A stretch of 64,000 bases of DNA from Conexibacter sp. CPCC 206217 (GCF_030646165.1 NZ_JAUTDO010000014.1:50482-114481), one strand, 5' to 3'; counted from the first letter of the stretch, positions 8,604 through 16,888 are shown. Numbers and translations: made by a program. The notes: a model not told the origin generated them from the letters alone.

Positions 8604-10238
8604 TCAGCGAGCGACGCGGACGATCCGAGCGCGGCCCGGCGAGCCGCCGGCGGCGGGGCGCAACAGCGTGACGAAGGCGGCGTGGCGCGCGAGCGCCGTG
8701 CTCCAGAGCACCGTCTGCGTGCGGTGCGGCGTGCCGGGTGGGCAGGCGCCGGGCTCGCTGCCGTGGTTGGTGTGGTGATGGTCGTGCCCCTCGTCGCGGC
8801 GCGCCGTCGAGCCGATCCACAGCAGTGTGCGGGTGGCGCTGCCGGGCCGTCGCAGCAGCAGCCGCTGATCGCACGCGCGCGCCTGCGCGTAGAGAAGCGC
8901 GTCGCCGTTGAGGCTCGGCTGCGACAGCTCGGTGCGACGCGAACGCAACACCGTGCGCGACCGCCCGCGCACGAGATCCCGCACGACGATCGAGCTCCCG
9001 CGCGCGGTCGAGACCGCGTAGGTGAGGCGGTCGCCGGCGAGCGCGGGGCGGCCGAGGGTCGCTCCGCGCCGGGTGGCGACGATTGTCGGCGGGGCGAGGC
9101 GGGCGCTCGCAGCGGCGGCCGGGTGCGCCGAACCGCGGCCGGTCGTGGCAGTCGCCGCGTGGGCGCTCCGCGCGAGCGACCGCGCGCGCAGCTCGTCGCC
9201 GCCGTCGCGCGTCGTGCGCCAGGCGACCCAGCGGCGCGAGACGGCCAGCCCGGTGACGCGCGCGGCGGGGACGCGCGCGATCTCGCGCACGGGCGCGTGA
9301 AGCGTCCTGACGACGATCGCATCGCCGCGCACCAATGCCAGCTTCGCCCCGCCGATCGCCAGCTGCGGCGTGAGCAGTCGCGACGGCGGCGACTCGGGCG
9401 TCTGCAGCATCCCGCTCCTCCCGCCGACCTGTCGCCACGCGACGGCACCACCGCTCTGCGACGGATCGGTGGCGTCGCGGGCGACGAGCGTCGCATCAGC
9501 CGATGCGGCCGCGGGTCCCAGCAGGAGCGCGAGTGCGGCGGCTGCGAGCAGGACGGCATCGGCGCGGCGCAGGCGTCGCAACAGGCGCGGCTCGTTCGCC
9601 ATCCGCTCGGCCAGGCGGATGCCGAGCGTGTCGAAGCGCGGAGCCATCGCGACGACCGGCAGTGCGCGGCCGACGCCGAACGCGAGCCCGATCGCGACGC
9701 CGCTCGCCGGGTCGCCGAGCGCGACCGAGATTCCCGCCAGCGCCCAGACGGCGAACACGAGCACGAAGGTCGTGAAGCCGAGCCCGAGCAGGACGCCGTA
9801 GAGCGCCGCCGCGAGCGGCAGCGGCAGCGTCCGCCGCCAGCGCTCCGGCACCTGCCGGCGGATCTGCGGCGCGACGCGAACGCCGAACGCGTCCGCGAGC
9901 GCCGCGGCAAGCGCGACGATCGCTGCGACGACGAGCGCGATGCTCTGGCCTCTGCCGCCCGTGCCGCTCCCGGCGTGGCCGATCGCCGCGGACGTGCCGC
10001 TCCCGCCCGCGCCAAGCGCCGCGCCGAGCACGCTCAGCAGCCCGAACGTGAGCGCGCCGCCGAGCAGCGCTCCGAGCGCGAAGGTCGTGCAGCTCGTGCG
10101 GACCAGCCGGCGGCGCTCGGCCCCCTCCCGGCCGGCCGCGCCGGCGAGCGTCTCGACCATCGAGAACCCGCACGGGGACCAGGCGCCGGTGACGCCGGCC
10201 GTGAACGCCGTCACGGCCAGCAGCGCTGCCGTCAGCAC
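8604..10238 (-). CDS. MauF/CcdA-like membrane protein fused to a propeller-like C-terminal domain
   Basis: This 544-residue protein starts at a GTG that overlaps the stop of the MauA-like gene (VLTAALLAVTAFTAGVTGAW). The N-terminal 270 residues hold several transmembrane helices and the motif GAWSPCGFSMVETLAG, typical of MauF/CcdA-type proteins that handle redox or cofactor maturation in methylamine dehydrogenase clusters. Residues 280-544 form repeating short beta segments (GGAKLALVRGDAIVVRTL, AGDRLTYAVSTARGSSIVV, GDALLYAQARACDQRLLL) that resemble propeller blades. A His-rich loop (DEGHDHHHTNHG) lies near the C-terminus. This arrangement differs from canonical MauF, which has no such tail. 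The function is inferred from the neighbours. Confidence 0.7.
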   Translation of the reverse strand: MLTAALLAVTAFTAGVTGAWSPCGFSMVETLAGAAGREGAERRRLVRTSCTTFALGALLGGALTFGLLSVLGAALGAGGSGTSAAIGHAGSGTGGRGQSIALVVAAIVALAAALADAFGVRVAPQIRRQVPERWRRTLPLPLAAALYGVLLGLGFTTFVLVFAVWALAGISVALGDPASGVAIGLAFGVGRALPVVAMAPRFDTLGIRLAERMANEPRLLRRLRRADAVLLAAAALALLLGPAAASADATLVARDATDPSQSGGAVAWRQVGGRSGMLQTPESPPSRLLTPQLAIGGAKLALVRGDAIVVRTLHAPVREIARVPAARVTGLAVSRRWVAWRTTRDGGDELRARSLARSAHAATATTGRGSAHPAAAASARLAPPTIVATRRGATLGRPALAGDRLTYAVSTARGSSIVVRDLVRGRSRTVLRSRRTELSQPSLNGDALLYAQARACDQRLLLRRPGSATRTLLWIGSTARRDEGHDHHHTNHGSEPGACPPGTPHRTQTVLWSTALARHAAFVTLLRPAAGGSPGRARIVRVAR

Positions 10239-10813
10239 GGGACCTCCGTCTGGAAGTACATGACGCAGAAGACCTTGCGATCGCCGTAGCAGTAGCCCGT
10301 GAGGGCGGCGTCGCCGTTGATGCGGGTGGGATGCGCCGCACAGCAGTCCATCAGGCGCCGCACCTTGCCGCCGCAACAGCGATACCAGGAGCCATCGATC
10401 TGTGTGGGTATCCCATATCGGTCGGGGATGCTGTCCTGGCAGACGCGACTGCGCGGGGCTGGCGGGAGCGGACGACCGTCAGGGTCGCGCAGGCGCCGGC
10501 CGCGCCCGTCAACCGGGTTGCCGCCGCGATCGACCGGCCGCCCCAGGTCGTCGATCGGTCTGCCGTCGCCGGCGCGCAGCGGGAAGCCGCGCAGGTCGAC
10601 CCGCGGCAGCCCGGTCGGGTGCGGACACGAGGCGGTCGTGTATGTGTGCCCGCAGAAGTGGAACGCCTCGGCGTCCTCGGTCCCCGCCGCCAGCGTCGCT
10701 CCGCCACCCGCGGTCGCCGCGAGCAGCCAGGCACCGGTTCGCGCGAGAAACCCGCGCCGCGAGGTCCCATCGGCAAGACGGTCGCTCAGCCGAGACCGCC
10801 CGCGCTCAGACAT
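10232..10813 (-). CDS. Methylamine dehydrogenase small-subunit-like (MauA-like) exported protein
   Basis: The chosen start gives 193 residues and a twin-arginine-type signal (SRRGFLARTGAWLL). The mature chain has ten cysteines in small-subunit-like spacing, ending GSWYRCCGGK ... RLMDCCAAHP ... TGYCYGDRKVFCVMYF. Canonical MauA carries two tryptophans that are cross-linked into tryptophan tryptophylquinone (TTQ). Here the first is present (GSW), but the residue aligned with the second, before the Cys of the IIWC motif, is Tyr (TGYC). The mature part has only one Trp in total, so standard TTQ cannot form. It overlaps the MauE-MauD gene upstream and the MauF-like gene downstream. It may be a divergent quinoprotein or a non-catalytic homologue. 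Confidence 0.72.
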   Translation of the reverse strand: MSERGRSRLSDRLADGTSRRGFLARTGAWLLAATAGGGATLAAGTEDAEAFHFCGHTYTTASCPHPTGLPRVDLRGFPLRAGDGRPIDDLGRPVDRGGNPVDGRGRRLRDPDGRPLPPAPRSRVCQDSIPDRYGIPTQIDGSWYRCCGGKVRRLMDCCAAHPTRINGDAALTGYCYGDRKVFCVMYFQTEVPC

Positions 10814-11699
10814 GGAACGCCTCCAACAGCTCGCGTTCGCGCGCAGCGGCCGTCGCGACGAGCGATTCGAGCTGGCGCAGCGCGTTGAACGTGCCCTGCG
10901 CGAGGACGCTGCCGTCGAGGCCGAGGACGACCGCATAGGGGCTGCCGGGGATCTCCAGCGCGCGCCATGCGGCGGCCTCCTCGTACTCGTCGAACGTGAG
11001 CACGGTCAGCAGCGGGTCGTTGGCCAGCAGCGCGACCGAGGGCGCGAGCGCCTGGCACATCGAGCAGCCCGCGGACGTGAAGACCGCGACCGCGAAGCGC
11101 GCCCGCTCACCTGGTGCGAAGCGCTCGATCAACGCGACGCGCACGCCCAGCGGCGGCCCCTCGCCGGGGATCTCGAGCGCCGGCTGCGGGCCCAGCGCCA
11201 GCCGCAGCTCGCCGACCTCACGGGCGAGTGCCACCACGAGCGCGCCCAGCGCCAGGAGCCCCGCGAGCGCGACACCGAGGCCGATCGCGAGCCAACCGGT
11301 CGCGGCCGGGTCGACCGCGGGCACGAACGGGAGCGTCACGAACGCGAGCGCCAGCAGCGCGGCGCGTGCGACGGCGGCTCCGCTCACACGCGAGCGCGCC
11401 CCGAAGCAGCCGCACGGTTCGCCGCCGCGCCCGCTGCGCAACGCGCGCAGCAGCAGGATCGCGAAGCAGGCCATCAGCGCCGCGGCGCCCCACGCCGCGA
11501 CCGCGCTGCCGAGCGCCACGCCGACCGCGAGCGCCACCTCGGCGACGATCGCCGCGCCCCACACGACCACCCGCGTCCGCGGCGCATCCAGCCCGTACGT
11601 CGCAAGCGCCGCCTGCGCCGCGGTCGGCCGCACGAGCTTGGCGCCCGCACTCGCGAGCAGGATCAGCGCCAGCAGCGCCTCGGCGACCGCGGTCAACAT
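10806..11699 (-). CDS. MauE-MauD-type fusion: DoxX-like membrane domain plus thioredoxin-like domain
   Basis: This 297-residue protein has two parts. Residues 1-190 contain about six transmembrane helices with the MauE signature region GRGGEPCGCFGA. Residues 195-297 form a thioredoxin-like fold with a CxxC redox motif (FTSAGCSMCQALAP) and a VLGLDGSVLAQG segment. In mau clusters, MauE and MauD are separate proteins needed for disulfide formation in the small subunit. Here they are one polypeptide. It is the first gene of the three-gene mau-like operon and overlaps the next start by eight bases. The role in oxidative folding of the adjacent Cys-rich protein is inferred. Confidence 0.8.
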   Translation of the reverse strand: MLTAVAEALLALILLASAGAKLVRPTAAQAALATYGLDAPRTRVVVWGAAIVAEVALAVGVALGSAVAAWGAAALMACFAILLLRALRSGRGGEPCGCFGARSRVSGAAVARAALLALAFVTLPFVPAVDPAATGWLAIGLGVALAGLLALGALVVALAREVGELRLALGPQPALEIPGEGPPLGVRVALIERFAPGERARFAVAVFTSAGCSMCQALAPSVALLANDPLLTVLTFDEYEEAAAWRALEIPGSPYAVVLGLDGSVLAQGTFNALRQLESLVATAAARERELLEAFHV

Positions 11700-11771
11700 T
11701 GCGGGCTATCACAGCAGCGCCGACCCGCCGCCGCAACTGGGTGCGGCGCGAAAGCGCTCCCCGCCGCCCGC

Positions 11772-12449
11772 TCACCCCGCGAAGCGGTACCCGACGCCCG
11801 GATCGGTGCGGATGTGGCGGGGGCCGTCGCCGGCCGGCTCGATCTTGTGGCGCAGGTTGGCGATGTGGGTGCGCAGCGTGCGGATGTCGTCGCCGTAGGC
11901 CGGACCCCACACCTCGGTCAGCAGCGCGCGGTGCGTCAGCAGCCGGCCGCGGTTGCGTGCGAGCACGCGCAGCAGGTCGTATTCGATCGGCGTCAGGTGA
12001 ACCTCCTCGCCGTCGCGCCGCACGACGCGGCGCGCCAGGTCCAGCTCCAGGCCGTCGACGGAGATCGTCGGCTCGTCGGCGTTGCGCCCGGCGCGGCGCA
12101 GGGCGGCGCCGAGCCGCGCGACCAGCTCGCGCGCGCCGAACGGCTTCGTCACGTAGTCGTCGGCGCCGGCCTCCAGCGCGCGCACCTTCTGCTCCTCCTC
12201 GCCGATCGCCGACAGCACGAGGATCGGCATCTCGCTCCACGCGCGCAGCTGGCGCGTCACCTCGATCCCGTCGCCGTCGGGCAGCACGAGGTCGACGACC
12301 GCCGCGTCCGGCGGTCGCGTCGCGGCGGCGTCGAGCGCCTCCTCGGCGGTCGCGACCGTGATCGGCTCGTAGCCCGCGTCGCGCAGGATCACGCGCAGCG
12401 CACGCAGGATCTGCAGCTCGTCGTCGACGACGAGGATCCGCCCGCTCAC
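11772..12449 (-). CDS. OmpR/KdpE-family response regulator
   Basis: The GTG start at 12449-12447 overlaps the stop of the kinase gene (GTGA). The 225-residue product has a receiver domain with an acidic pocket (VVDDELQ), phospho-acceptor Asp (AAVVDLVLPDGDG) and conserved Lys (YVTKPFGARE). A winged-helix DNA-binding domain follows (HLTPIEYDLLRVLARN ... RTLRTHIANLRHKIE ... GVGYRFAG). It is coupled to a DUF4118 kinase resembling the C-terminal half of KdpD, so it is the best KdpE candidate for the operon at 2.1-8.5 kb. The direct repeats at 8495-8535 could be its target. Confidence 0.92.
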   Translation of the reverse strand: MSGRILVVDDELQILRALRVILRDAGYEPITVATAEEALDAAATRPPDAAVVDLVLPDGDGIEVTRQLRAWSEMPILVLSAIGEEEQKVRALEAGADDYVTKPFGARELVARLGAALRRAGRNADEPTISVDGLELDLARRVVRRDGEEVHLTPIEYDLLRVLARNRGRLLTHRALLTEVWGPAYGDDIRTLRTHIANLRHKIEPAGDGPRHIRTDPGVGYRFAG

Positions 12450-13984
12450 CGCGGCCGCCCTGCCGATATCGGCTCGGCCGGAGCCGTCGCCGGCCCCGGC
12501 TCGCCGCCGGCCGGCTCGGTCTCCAGCGGCAGCTCGACCACGAACGTCGTCCCCTGCCCCGGCAGCGACTCCGCCCACACCCGCCCGCCGTTGGCCTCCA
12601 CGAAGCCGCGTACGACCGCGAGGCCCAGGCCGGAGCCGATGTGCCCGTCGACGCGTGGACCAGTCCCGCCCACCCCGCGGTAGAACGGCTCGAAGATCCG
12701 CTCCAGCTCGGCGCCGGGAATCCCGGGACCGCGGTCGACGATCCGGATCAGCATGCGGTGGCCGACGACGCGGGCGCGCACCGCGACCGGATGCTCGCCG
12801 CCGTGGCGGGCCGCGTTCTCCAGCAGGTTGGCGAAGGCGCGCTCCAACTGCGCAGCGTCGGCGCGCACGAGCGGCAGCTCGCGGTCGATCGCGATGTTGA
12901 AGCCGGCCGCGTGCGGCGTCTCGTCGATCGCCACGCGCAGGACCTCGTCGATCGAGCACCACTCGGGCCGCGGGTCGGCCGCGCCGCCCTGCAGGCGCGA
13001 GAGGTCGAGCAGCTTGTCGACCAGGCGCGAGAGCCGCTGCGCCTCGCCCGTGACCGCCGCCGCCAGCTCCTCGCGGTCGGCCTCGGTCAGCGTCGAGGAC
13101 TGCAGCGCCTCGCCGGCCGTCGCGATCGCGGTCAGCGGCGAGCGCAGGTCGTGCGAGACGGCCCGCAGCAGCGCGGTCTTGATGTCGTCGCTGCGTCGCA
13201 GCGCCTGGTTCTCGACGAGGTCGCGCTGCAGCGCCTCGCGCTGCAGCGCGACGCCGAGGATCGCCTCCAGCGCCGGAACGACCCGCTCGCGCAGCCGCTG
13301 CTGCGCGTCGGGCGGCGGCGCCACGGCCAGCCGCAGCGTCCCGATCCGCCGCGCGCGCTGGTGCAGCGGGACGTCGAGGTCGAGCAGCGGCGCTTTCGCA
13401 ACCGCTGCGGTACCGAAGGTGTCGGTGCTCGGACCTGCCGCGGGAGCGAGCACCGGCGGCTTCTCCCCCAGCTCGATCGTCACGCCCGGCGCGAGGTCGA
13501 GCGCGTGCGCGAGCCGCTGCGCCGCGGGCGGCAGCGCGGCGCGCACGTCGCTGCCGCCGAGCAGGAGCGTCGCCAGCTCCGCGGCGAGGTCGGCCTCGCG
13601 ACGGCGCAGGATCGCCTCCTGCGTGCGGGCGCGGGCGACCTCCGCGAGCGTGGCGGCGATCGCGGCGGCGACGAGGAAGACGATCAGCGCGACCCAGTTC
13701 TGCGGGTCGCTGATCGTGAAGCGGCCCGTCGGCGGGATGTGGAACCAGTTGAACGCGAGCGCGCTCGCAACGGCGGTCCCGAGCCCGACCCAGAGCCCGA
13801 ACCAGGTCGCGACGAGCAGCACCGCGAGCAGGTAGACGACGCCGGTCGAGACGGCGGGGACGATCTCGCGCAGAGGGAAGATCAGCGCCGTCGTGGCGGC
13901 GACCGCGGTCGCGCCCGCGGCGACGCCGGCGGCGAGCGGCGGGCGCGTGTCGCGCAGCAGCAGCCAAGAGCTCGGGCGGAACAC
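12446..13984 (-). CDS. DUF4118 sensor histidine kinase (KdpD C-terminal half)
   Basis: The 512-residue protein starts with four transmembrane helices of the DUF4118 type found in KdpD (LIFPLREIVPAVSTGVVYLL, FNWFHIPPTGRFTI). A GAF-like region to about residue 260 follows, then an H-box (AVSHDLRSPLTAIATAGEAL) and the ATPase N, G1 and G2 boxes (NLLENAARHGG, DRGPGIPGAE, GSGLGLAVV). The KdpD N-terminal domain is missing and is instead encoded at 2734-3855. Together the two proteins would reconstitute the domain content of KdpD. It is translationally coupled to the downstream response regulator. Confidence 0.9.
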   Translation of the reverse strand: MFRPSSWLLLRDTRPPLAAGVAAGATAVAATTALIFPLREIVPAVSTGVVYLLAVLLVATWFGLWVGLGTAVASALAFNWFHIPPTGRFTISDPQNWVALIVFLVAAAIAATLAEVARARTQEAILRRREADLAAELATLLLGGSDVRAALPPAAQRLAHALDLAPGVTIELGEKPPVLAPAAGPSTDTFGTAAVAKAPLLDLDVPLHQRARRIGTLRLAVAPPPDAQQRLRERVVPALEAILGVALQREALQRDLVENQALRRSDDIKTALLRAVSHDLRSPLTAIATAGEALQSSTLTEADREELAAAVTGEAQRLSRLVDKLLDLSRLQGGAADPRPEWCSIDEVLRVAIDETPHAAGFNIAIDRELPLVRADAAQLERAFANLLENAARHGGEHPVAVRARVVGHRMLIRIVDRGPGIPGAELERIFEPFYRGVGGTGPRVDGHIGSGLGLAVVRGFVEANGGRVWAESLPGQGTTFVVELPLETEPAGGEPGPATAPAEPISAGRPR

Positions 13985-14052
13985 GGTGTCGTCAGCGTAC
14001 CCCCGGGGCGCGAGCCGGTCGCCTCGGAACGGTTCGTGACAGCATCGACCGC

Positions 14053-14994
14053 GTGATCCCGGTCGTCGTGACGGTCGTGCTCGCGCTGATGATCGGCGTG
14101 TGGCTGGAGCGCCGCCTCGGCGGGGTGAAGGGGCGGCGCGTGCGCATCCGGATCGCGAAGGTGATGCTGTACGTGCTGCTGCCGTTCGTCTCGTACGTGT
14201 CGATCGCGCGCCTGCATCTGACCGCGAACGTCGGCATAGGGGTCGCGCTCGCGCTCGCGCTGCTGTCGGTGATGGGCATCGTGATGTGGCGCGTCGGGCG
14301 CGGGCCGCTGAGGCTGGATCGCCCCTCGACCGGCGCCGCGATGGTCTGCACGATCCAGGCGAACACGGGCTTCTTCGGCCTGCCGCTGTGCGCCGCGCTG
14401 TTCTCGCAGGCGGACTTCACGCAGGCGGTCGCGTACGACGTGCTCGTCTCGATGCCCGCGTTCGTCTTCGGCAGCTACACGATCGGCGCGCTGTTCGGGA
14501 CGCACGGCGTGGGCAAGCAGATGGGCCGTCACGTCGCCACGACGCTGCTGAAGAACCCGGTCCTCTACGCCGTCGCGCTCGCCGCCGTCGTGCCCGAGTC
14601 GCTTGCGCCCGAGGCTTTGGTGACGCCGTCGAAGCTGGCGGTCTACGCGCTGCTGCCGCTCGGCTTCATCGTCGTCGGCATGACGCTTTCGGACGAGGCC
14701 GACGAGGGCGCCTTCCGCTTCCCGCCACCGCTCACGCGCGCCGTGGCGGTCGCCGTCACGCTACGGATGGCGATCATGCCCCTGATCGTGCTGACGGTCT
14801 CGCTGTTCATCGTCAGACTGCCCGTGACCTACCCGCTGCTCGCGGCGATGCCCGCGGGCGTCAACACGGTCCTCGTCGCCCACCAGACGGGCCTCAACCT
14901 CCGCCTCGCCGCCGACGGCATCGCCTGGAGCACCGCGATCGCCGTGGTCGCCACGCTCGCGGTCGCAATCGCCCTCGCCATCGGCCTGCTCTGA
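14053..14994 (+). CDS. AEC family (auxin efflux carrier-type) transporter
   Basis: The 313-residue integral membrane protein has about ten helices in two halves. It carries typical AEC features: an N-terminal repeat ending in MVCTIQANTGFFGLPLCAAL and a C-terminal segment with AAMPAGVNTVLVAHQTGLN. The substrate is unknown; AEC proteins move small organic anions such as malate. The start is GTG, 68 bp from the divergent kinase gene, so the two share a promoter region. Confidence 0.88.
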   Translation: MIPVVVTVVLALMIGVWLERRLGGVKGRRVRIRIAKVMLYVLLPFVSYVSIARLHLTANVGIGVALALALLSVMGIVMWRVGRGPLRLDRPSTGAAMVCTIQANTGFFGLPLCAALFSQADFTQAVAYDVLVSMPAFVFGSYTIGALFGTHGVGKQMGRHVATTLLKNPVLYAVALAAVVPESLAPEALVTPSKLAVYALLPLGFIVVGMTLSDEADEGAFRFPPPLTRAVAVAVTLRMAIMPLIVLTVSLFIVRLPVTYPLLAAMPAGVNTVLVAHQTGLNLRLAADGIAWSTAIAVVATLAVAIALAIGLL

Positions 14995-15042
14995 CCGCAC
15001 GCCCCGCAGCCACCCGTACTGGCTAGGATTCAGAGCATCCCC

Positions 15043-15114
15043 GGGGGCGTAGTGCTAACGGGAACACGCCGCCTTTGCAAGGCGGAGTTGGGGGTTCGAT
15101 TCCCCCCGCCTCCA
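15043..15114 (+). tRNA. tRNA-Ala (anticodon UGC)
   Basis: The 72-nt cloverleaf has acceptor GGGGGCG pairing with CGCCTCC, discriminator A, and anticodon stem CCGCC/GGCGG around loop TTTGCAA (anticodon TGC). The T arm is GGGGG/CCCCC with loop TTCGATT. The 3' CCA is not encoded. Confidence 0.97.
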
Positions 15115-15125
15115 TCCGACTCGAG

Positions 15126-15145
15126 AGCCCCGCGGCCGCGGGGCT
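15126..15145 (+). terminator. GC-rich hairpin after tRNA-Ala(UGC)
   Basis: A perfect 10+10 bp palindrome with left arm AGCCCCGCGG begins 12 bases after the tRNA, followed by TCTGC. It is probably the transcription terminator of the tRNA gene. It lacks a long T run. Confidence 0.6.
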
Positions 15146-15708
15146 TCTGCGTCAGGTGCGGTTAGTTGCACACACCGAGTGCAGCGTCGGCGCGGGTACG
15201 AGGCAGATACCAGCGTCGGCTACACGAAGACGGCGAGCGGAAGGATCTGCGCCGCAGGCGATTCGATCACAGCCCGTTGCCCGGATTCCAACGCAAGGCC
15301 GGGCATGGCATCGAGTCCCGTCAGCTCCTTTGCGGCGTCGCCGCCCGCCGGCCGGATCTGCCTGTTCTCTTCGATCTTGGGTAGCGCTCTGCAATCTTGT
15401 CCTGCACACGCTGTTCCAAGTCCATATAGGGCTCCGCAAGCGCAAAGAAGGCGAGAACGTGCTGCAACGGGCTGCCCACAAAGGCACCCGTCACTTGCAC
15501 CAGTTGCCTGTCTGGAGATTCTCCAAGTCATCCCCGTCCGCAACCGTCTGCACATACCTGGAGGGCGGCAAGGAAGCTCACCATCATCGGAACGTCCAGA
15601 TAGATCGGAAAGACGAGGTCCAGTCTTTCCACCCTGCGCGTCTGATGCCATGGCGTGACGCGCTACTTAGCGGATCGGATTCCGTCGCCTCGCCTCGCCT
15701 CGCCGGGT
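15146..15708. other. Lower-GC stretch without a convincing gene
   Basis: About 560 bases downstream of the tRNA with visibly lower GC than the flanks. Several overlapping open frames exist on both strands (about 110-160 codons), but none shows a recognisable domain, good start signals or host-like codon use. It may be residue of an element once inserted at the tRNA. Confidence 0.4.
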
Positions 15709-16128
15709 CTACGAGCGCGAGAGCCGCGCCACGAACTCTGCAGGTCGCTGAACCGGCGGGCTCTCGATCCCAGCCTCGGCGAGATCGCGGTCACCGCTGA
15801 CGATCGCGTCGACCTGCTCAGCCCGTGCCAACGCGACGAGGTAGTCGTCGGCAGGGTCCCGGGTGACGCCCGGCGTCGGCGCCGGGTCAGGACGAACGGT
15901 CGCCTGCCGCTCGATCCGAGCTATCAACTCGCGGGCTCTGACCTCGTCGAACCAGCGACGGAACTTCGGGCGCAGCGCGACCCGGCGCAGCTCGGCGAGC
16001 AACTGGGAACTGACGACGACCTCAATGCGATCATCGATCCACGCTTGAACGACGCGATCGGGCGGCGATCCGGCGGCGCCGATCAGGGCGGAGATGAAGA
16101 CGCCCGGATCGACGACGACTCGGATCAC
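15709..16128 (-). CDS. PIN-domain toxin (VapC-like, COG1569-type)
   Basis: The 139-residue PIN-domain protein begins MIRVVVDPGVFISALIG, carrying the first acidic residue of the Mg2+ site. The later acidic motifs are TRDPADDYLVALA and IVSGDRDL. PIN toxins are Mg2+-dependent RNases that cut tRNA, rRNA or mRNA. The start overlaps the upstream antitoxin stop (ATGA), the usual antitoxin-toxin operon layout. The target RNA is unknown. Confidence 0.85.
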   Translation of the reverse strand: MIRVVVDPGVFISALIGAAGSPPDRVVQAWIDDRIEVVVSSQLLAELRRVALRPKFRRWFDEVRARELIARIERQATVRPDPAPTPGVTRDPADDYLVALARAEQVDAIVSGDRDLAEAGIESPPVQRPAEFVARLSRS

Positions 16129-16373
16129 GCAGCGTCGCGCCGCTCACGGCGCGAGGCACGCAGCTCCTCGTAGGCGACCCGCTCGGCCTCCTCCGCAGTC
16201 AGGTCGGAGCCGGCCTGCGTCGAATCGATCAGCCGACGCAAGAGGTAGGCGTTCAGTGCACGCTCGACGACCGCCGCGTCGTCGAGGCCGTCGGCCGGCT
16301 CGCCCAACTGCTGGCGCGCACGCTCGACCATCTCCGCGTCGAGCGCGAGATTCACTTTGTCGCGGGATGCCAT
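16125..16373 (-). CDS. Antitoxin partner of the PIN toxin
   Basis: The 82-residue protein starts MASRDKVNLALDAEMVERA, a short beta strand followed by helices, compatible with a ribbon-helix-helix DNA-binding N-terminus. The C-terminal half is charged (TAEEAERVAYEELRAS) and would wrap around the toxin. It precedes and overlaps the PIN gene by four bases. The identity rests on fold pattern and position rather than a clear family match. Confidence 0.75.
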   Translation of the reverse strand: MASRDKVNLALDAEMVERARQQLGEPADGLDDAAVVERALNAYLLRRLIDSTQAGSDLTAEEAERVAYEELRASRRERRDAA

Positions 16374-16381
16374 GCCGACAC

Positions 16382-16429
16382 GGTACCGCGCGCGTCAGCC
16401 GGCGTCGCGGGTACCGCGCAAGTACCGGC
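16382..16429 (-). promoter_or_regulatory. Repeats upstream of the PIN/antitoxin operon
   Basis: GGTACCGCGC occurs at 16382-16391 and 16410-16419, 28 bp apart. A third GTACC follows at 16422. The repeats begin 9 bp upstream of the antitoxin start, so they are candidates for the autoregulatory operator. Confidence 0.4.
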
Positions 16430-16446
16430 CGGGTCCATGGCGTGTC

Positions 16447-16469
16447 GGGGTTCGATCACCCAGCCTCCA
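16447..16469 (+). repeat. Degenerate copy of the tRNA-Ala(UGC) 3' end
   Basis: GGGGTTCGATCACCC followed by AGCCTCCA resembles the last 24 bases of tRNA-Ala at 15091-15114, with one missing base and two or three mismatches. Together the two copies bracket the PIN/antitoxin pair and the low-GC stretch, as old attachment-site repeats would. Confidence 0.45.
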
Positions 16470-16543
16470 ATCGCTTGGGCGCCGTTCTAAAGGAGGGAGT
16501 TGACGCGTTGCGGGAAGGTTTGCAGCGTCGGTAGTCGGCTGGG

Positions 16544-16888
16544 TCATCGCCGGACGAGTCTGTACCGCGCTGGTTCGACGCGCTCGAACATGCCAGTCCG
16601 AGCCTGCCGGCTTCGGGTCAAGATGTAGAGCGCCGTTGGCCGTCTGACTGGCTCCCCGAACCTGCGCCTGATCTCTCGCGCGATCTCCATCGCCGTCATC
16701 GGCGCGGCAGCCTCAGCGAGCACGTCGCGCACGAGCGGCATCGCCCAGCCAGGTCTGCGCTGGCGCTGCACGTCCGGCGATTCGTCACGCGCGGGCAGAG
16801 CCACCGCCTCCTGCACGACCCTCAGCAACTCCCGCAGGACCGCGCTGGTGTCCGGGTTCCAAAGTGCGCCCCCTACGCCCATCGTCAT
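16544..16888 (-). CDS. Small winged-helix-like hypothetical protein
   Basis: The chosen start gives 114 residues. The C-terminal half reads like a compact HTH or winged-helix module (RDVLAEAAAPMTAMEIAREI ... PTALYILTRSRQARTGMFER ... ARYRLVRR), as in proteins that test gene-dosage or regulatory domains. The start ATG overlaps the stop of the upstream secreted protein gene (ATGA), so the two form an operon. The function is unknown. Confidence 0.6.
   Translation of the reverse strand: MTMGVGGALWNPDTSAVLRELLRVVQEAVALPARDESPDVQRQRRPGWAMPLVRDVLAEAAAPMTAMEIAREIRRRFGEPVRRPTALYILTRSRQARTGMFERVEPARYRLVRR

Noticed and set aside
15179..15658. Overlapping frames of 110-160 codons in the low-GC stretch after tRNA-Ala(UGC)
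   Set aside because: Plus and minus frames are equally open, with no start signals, domains or neighbours to favour one.
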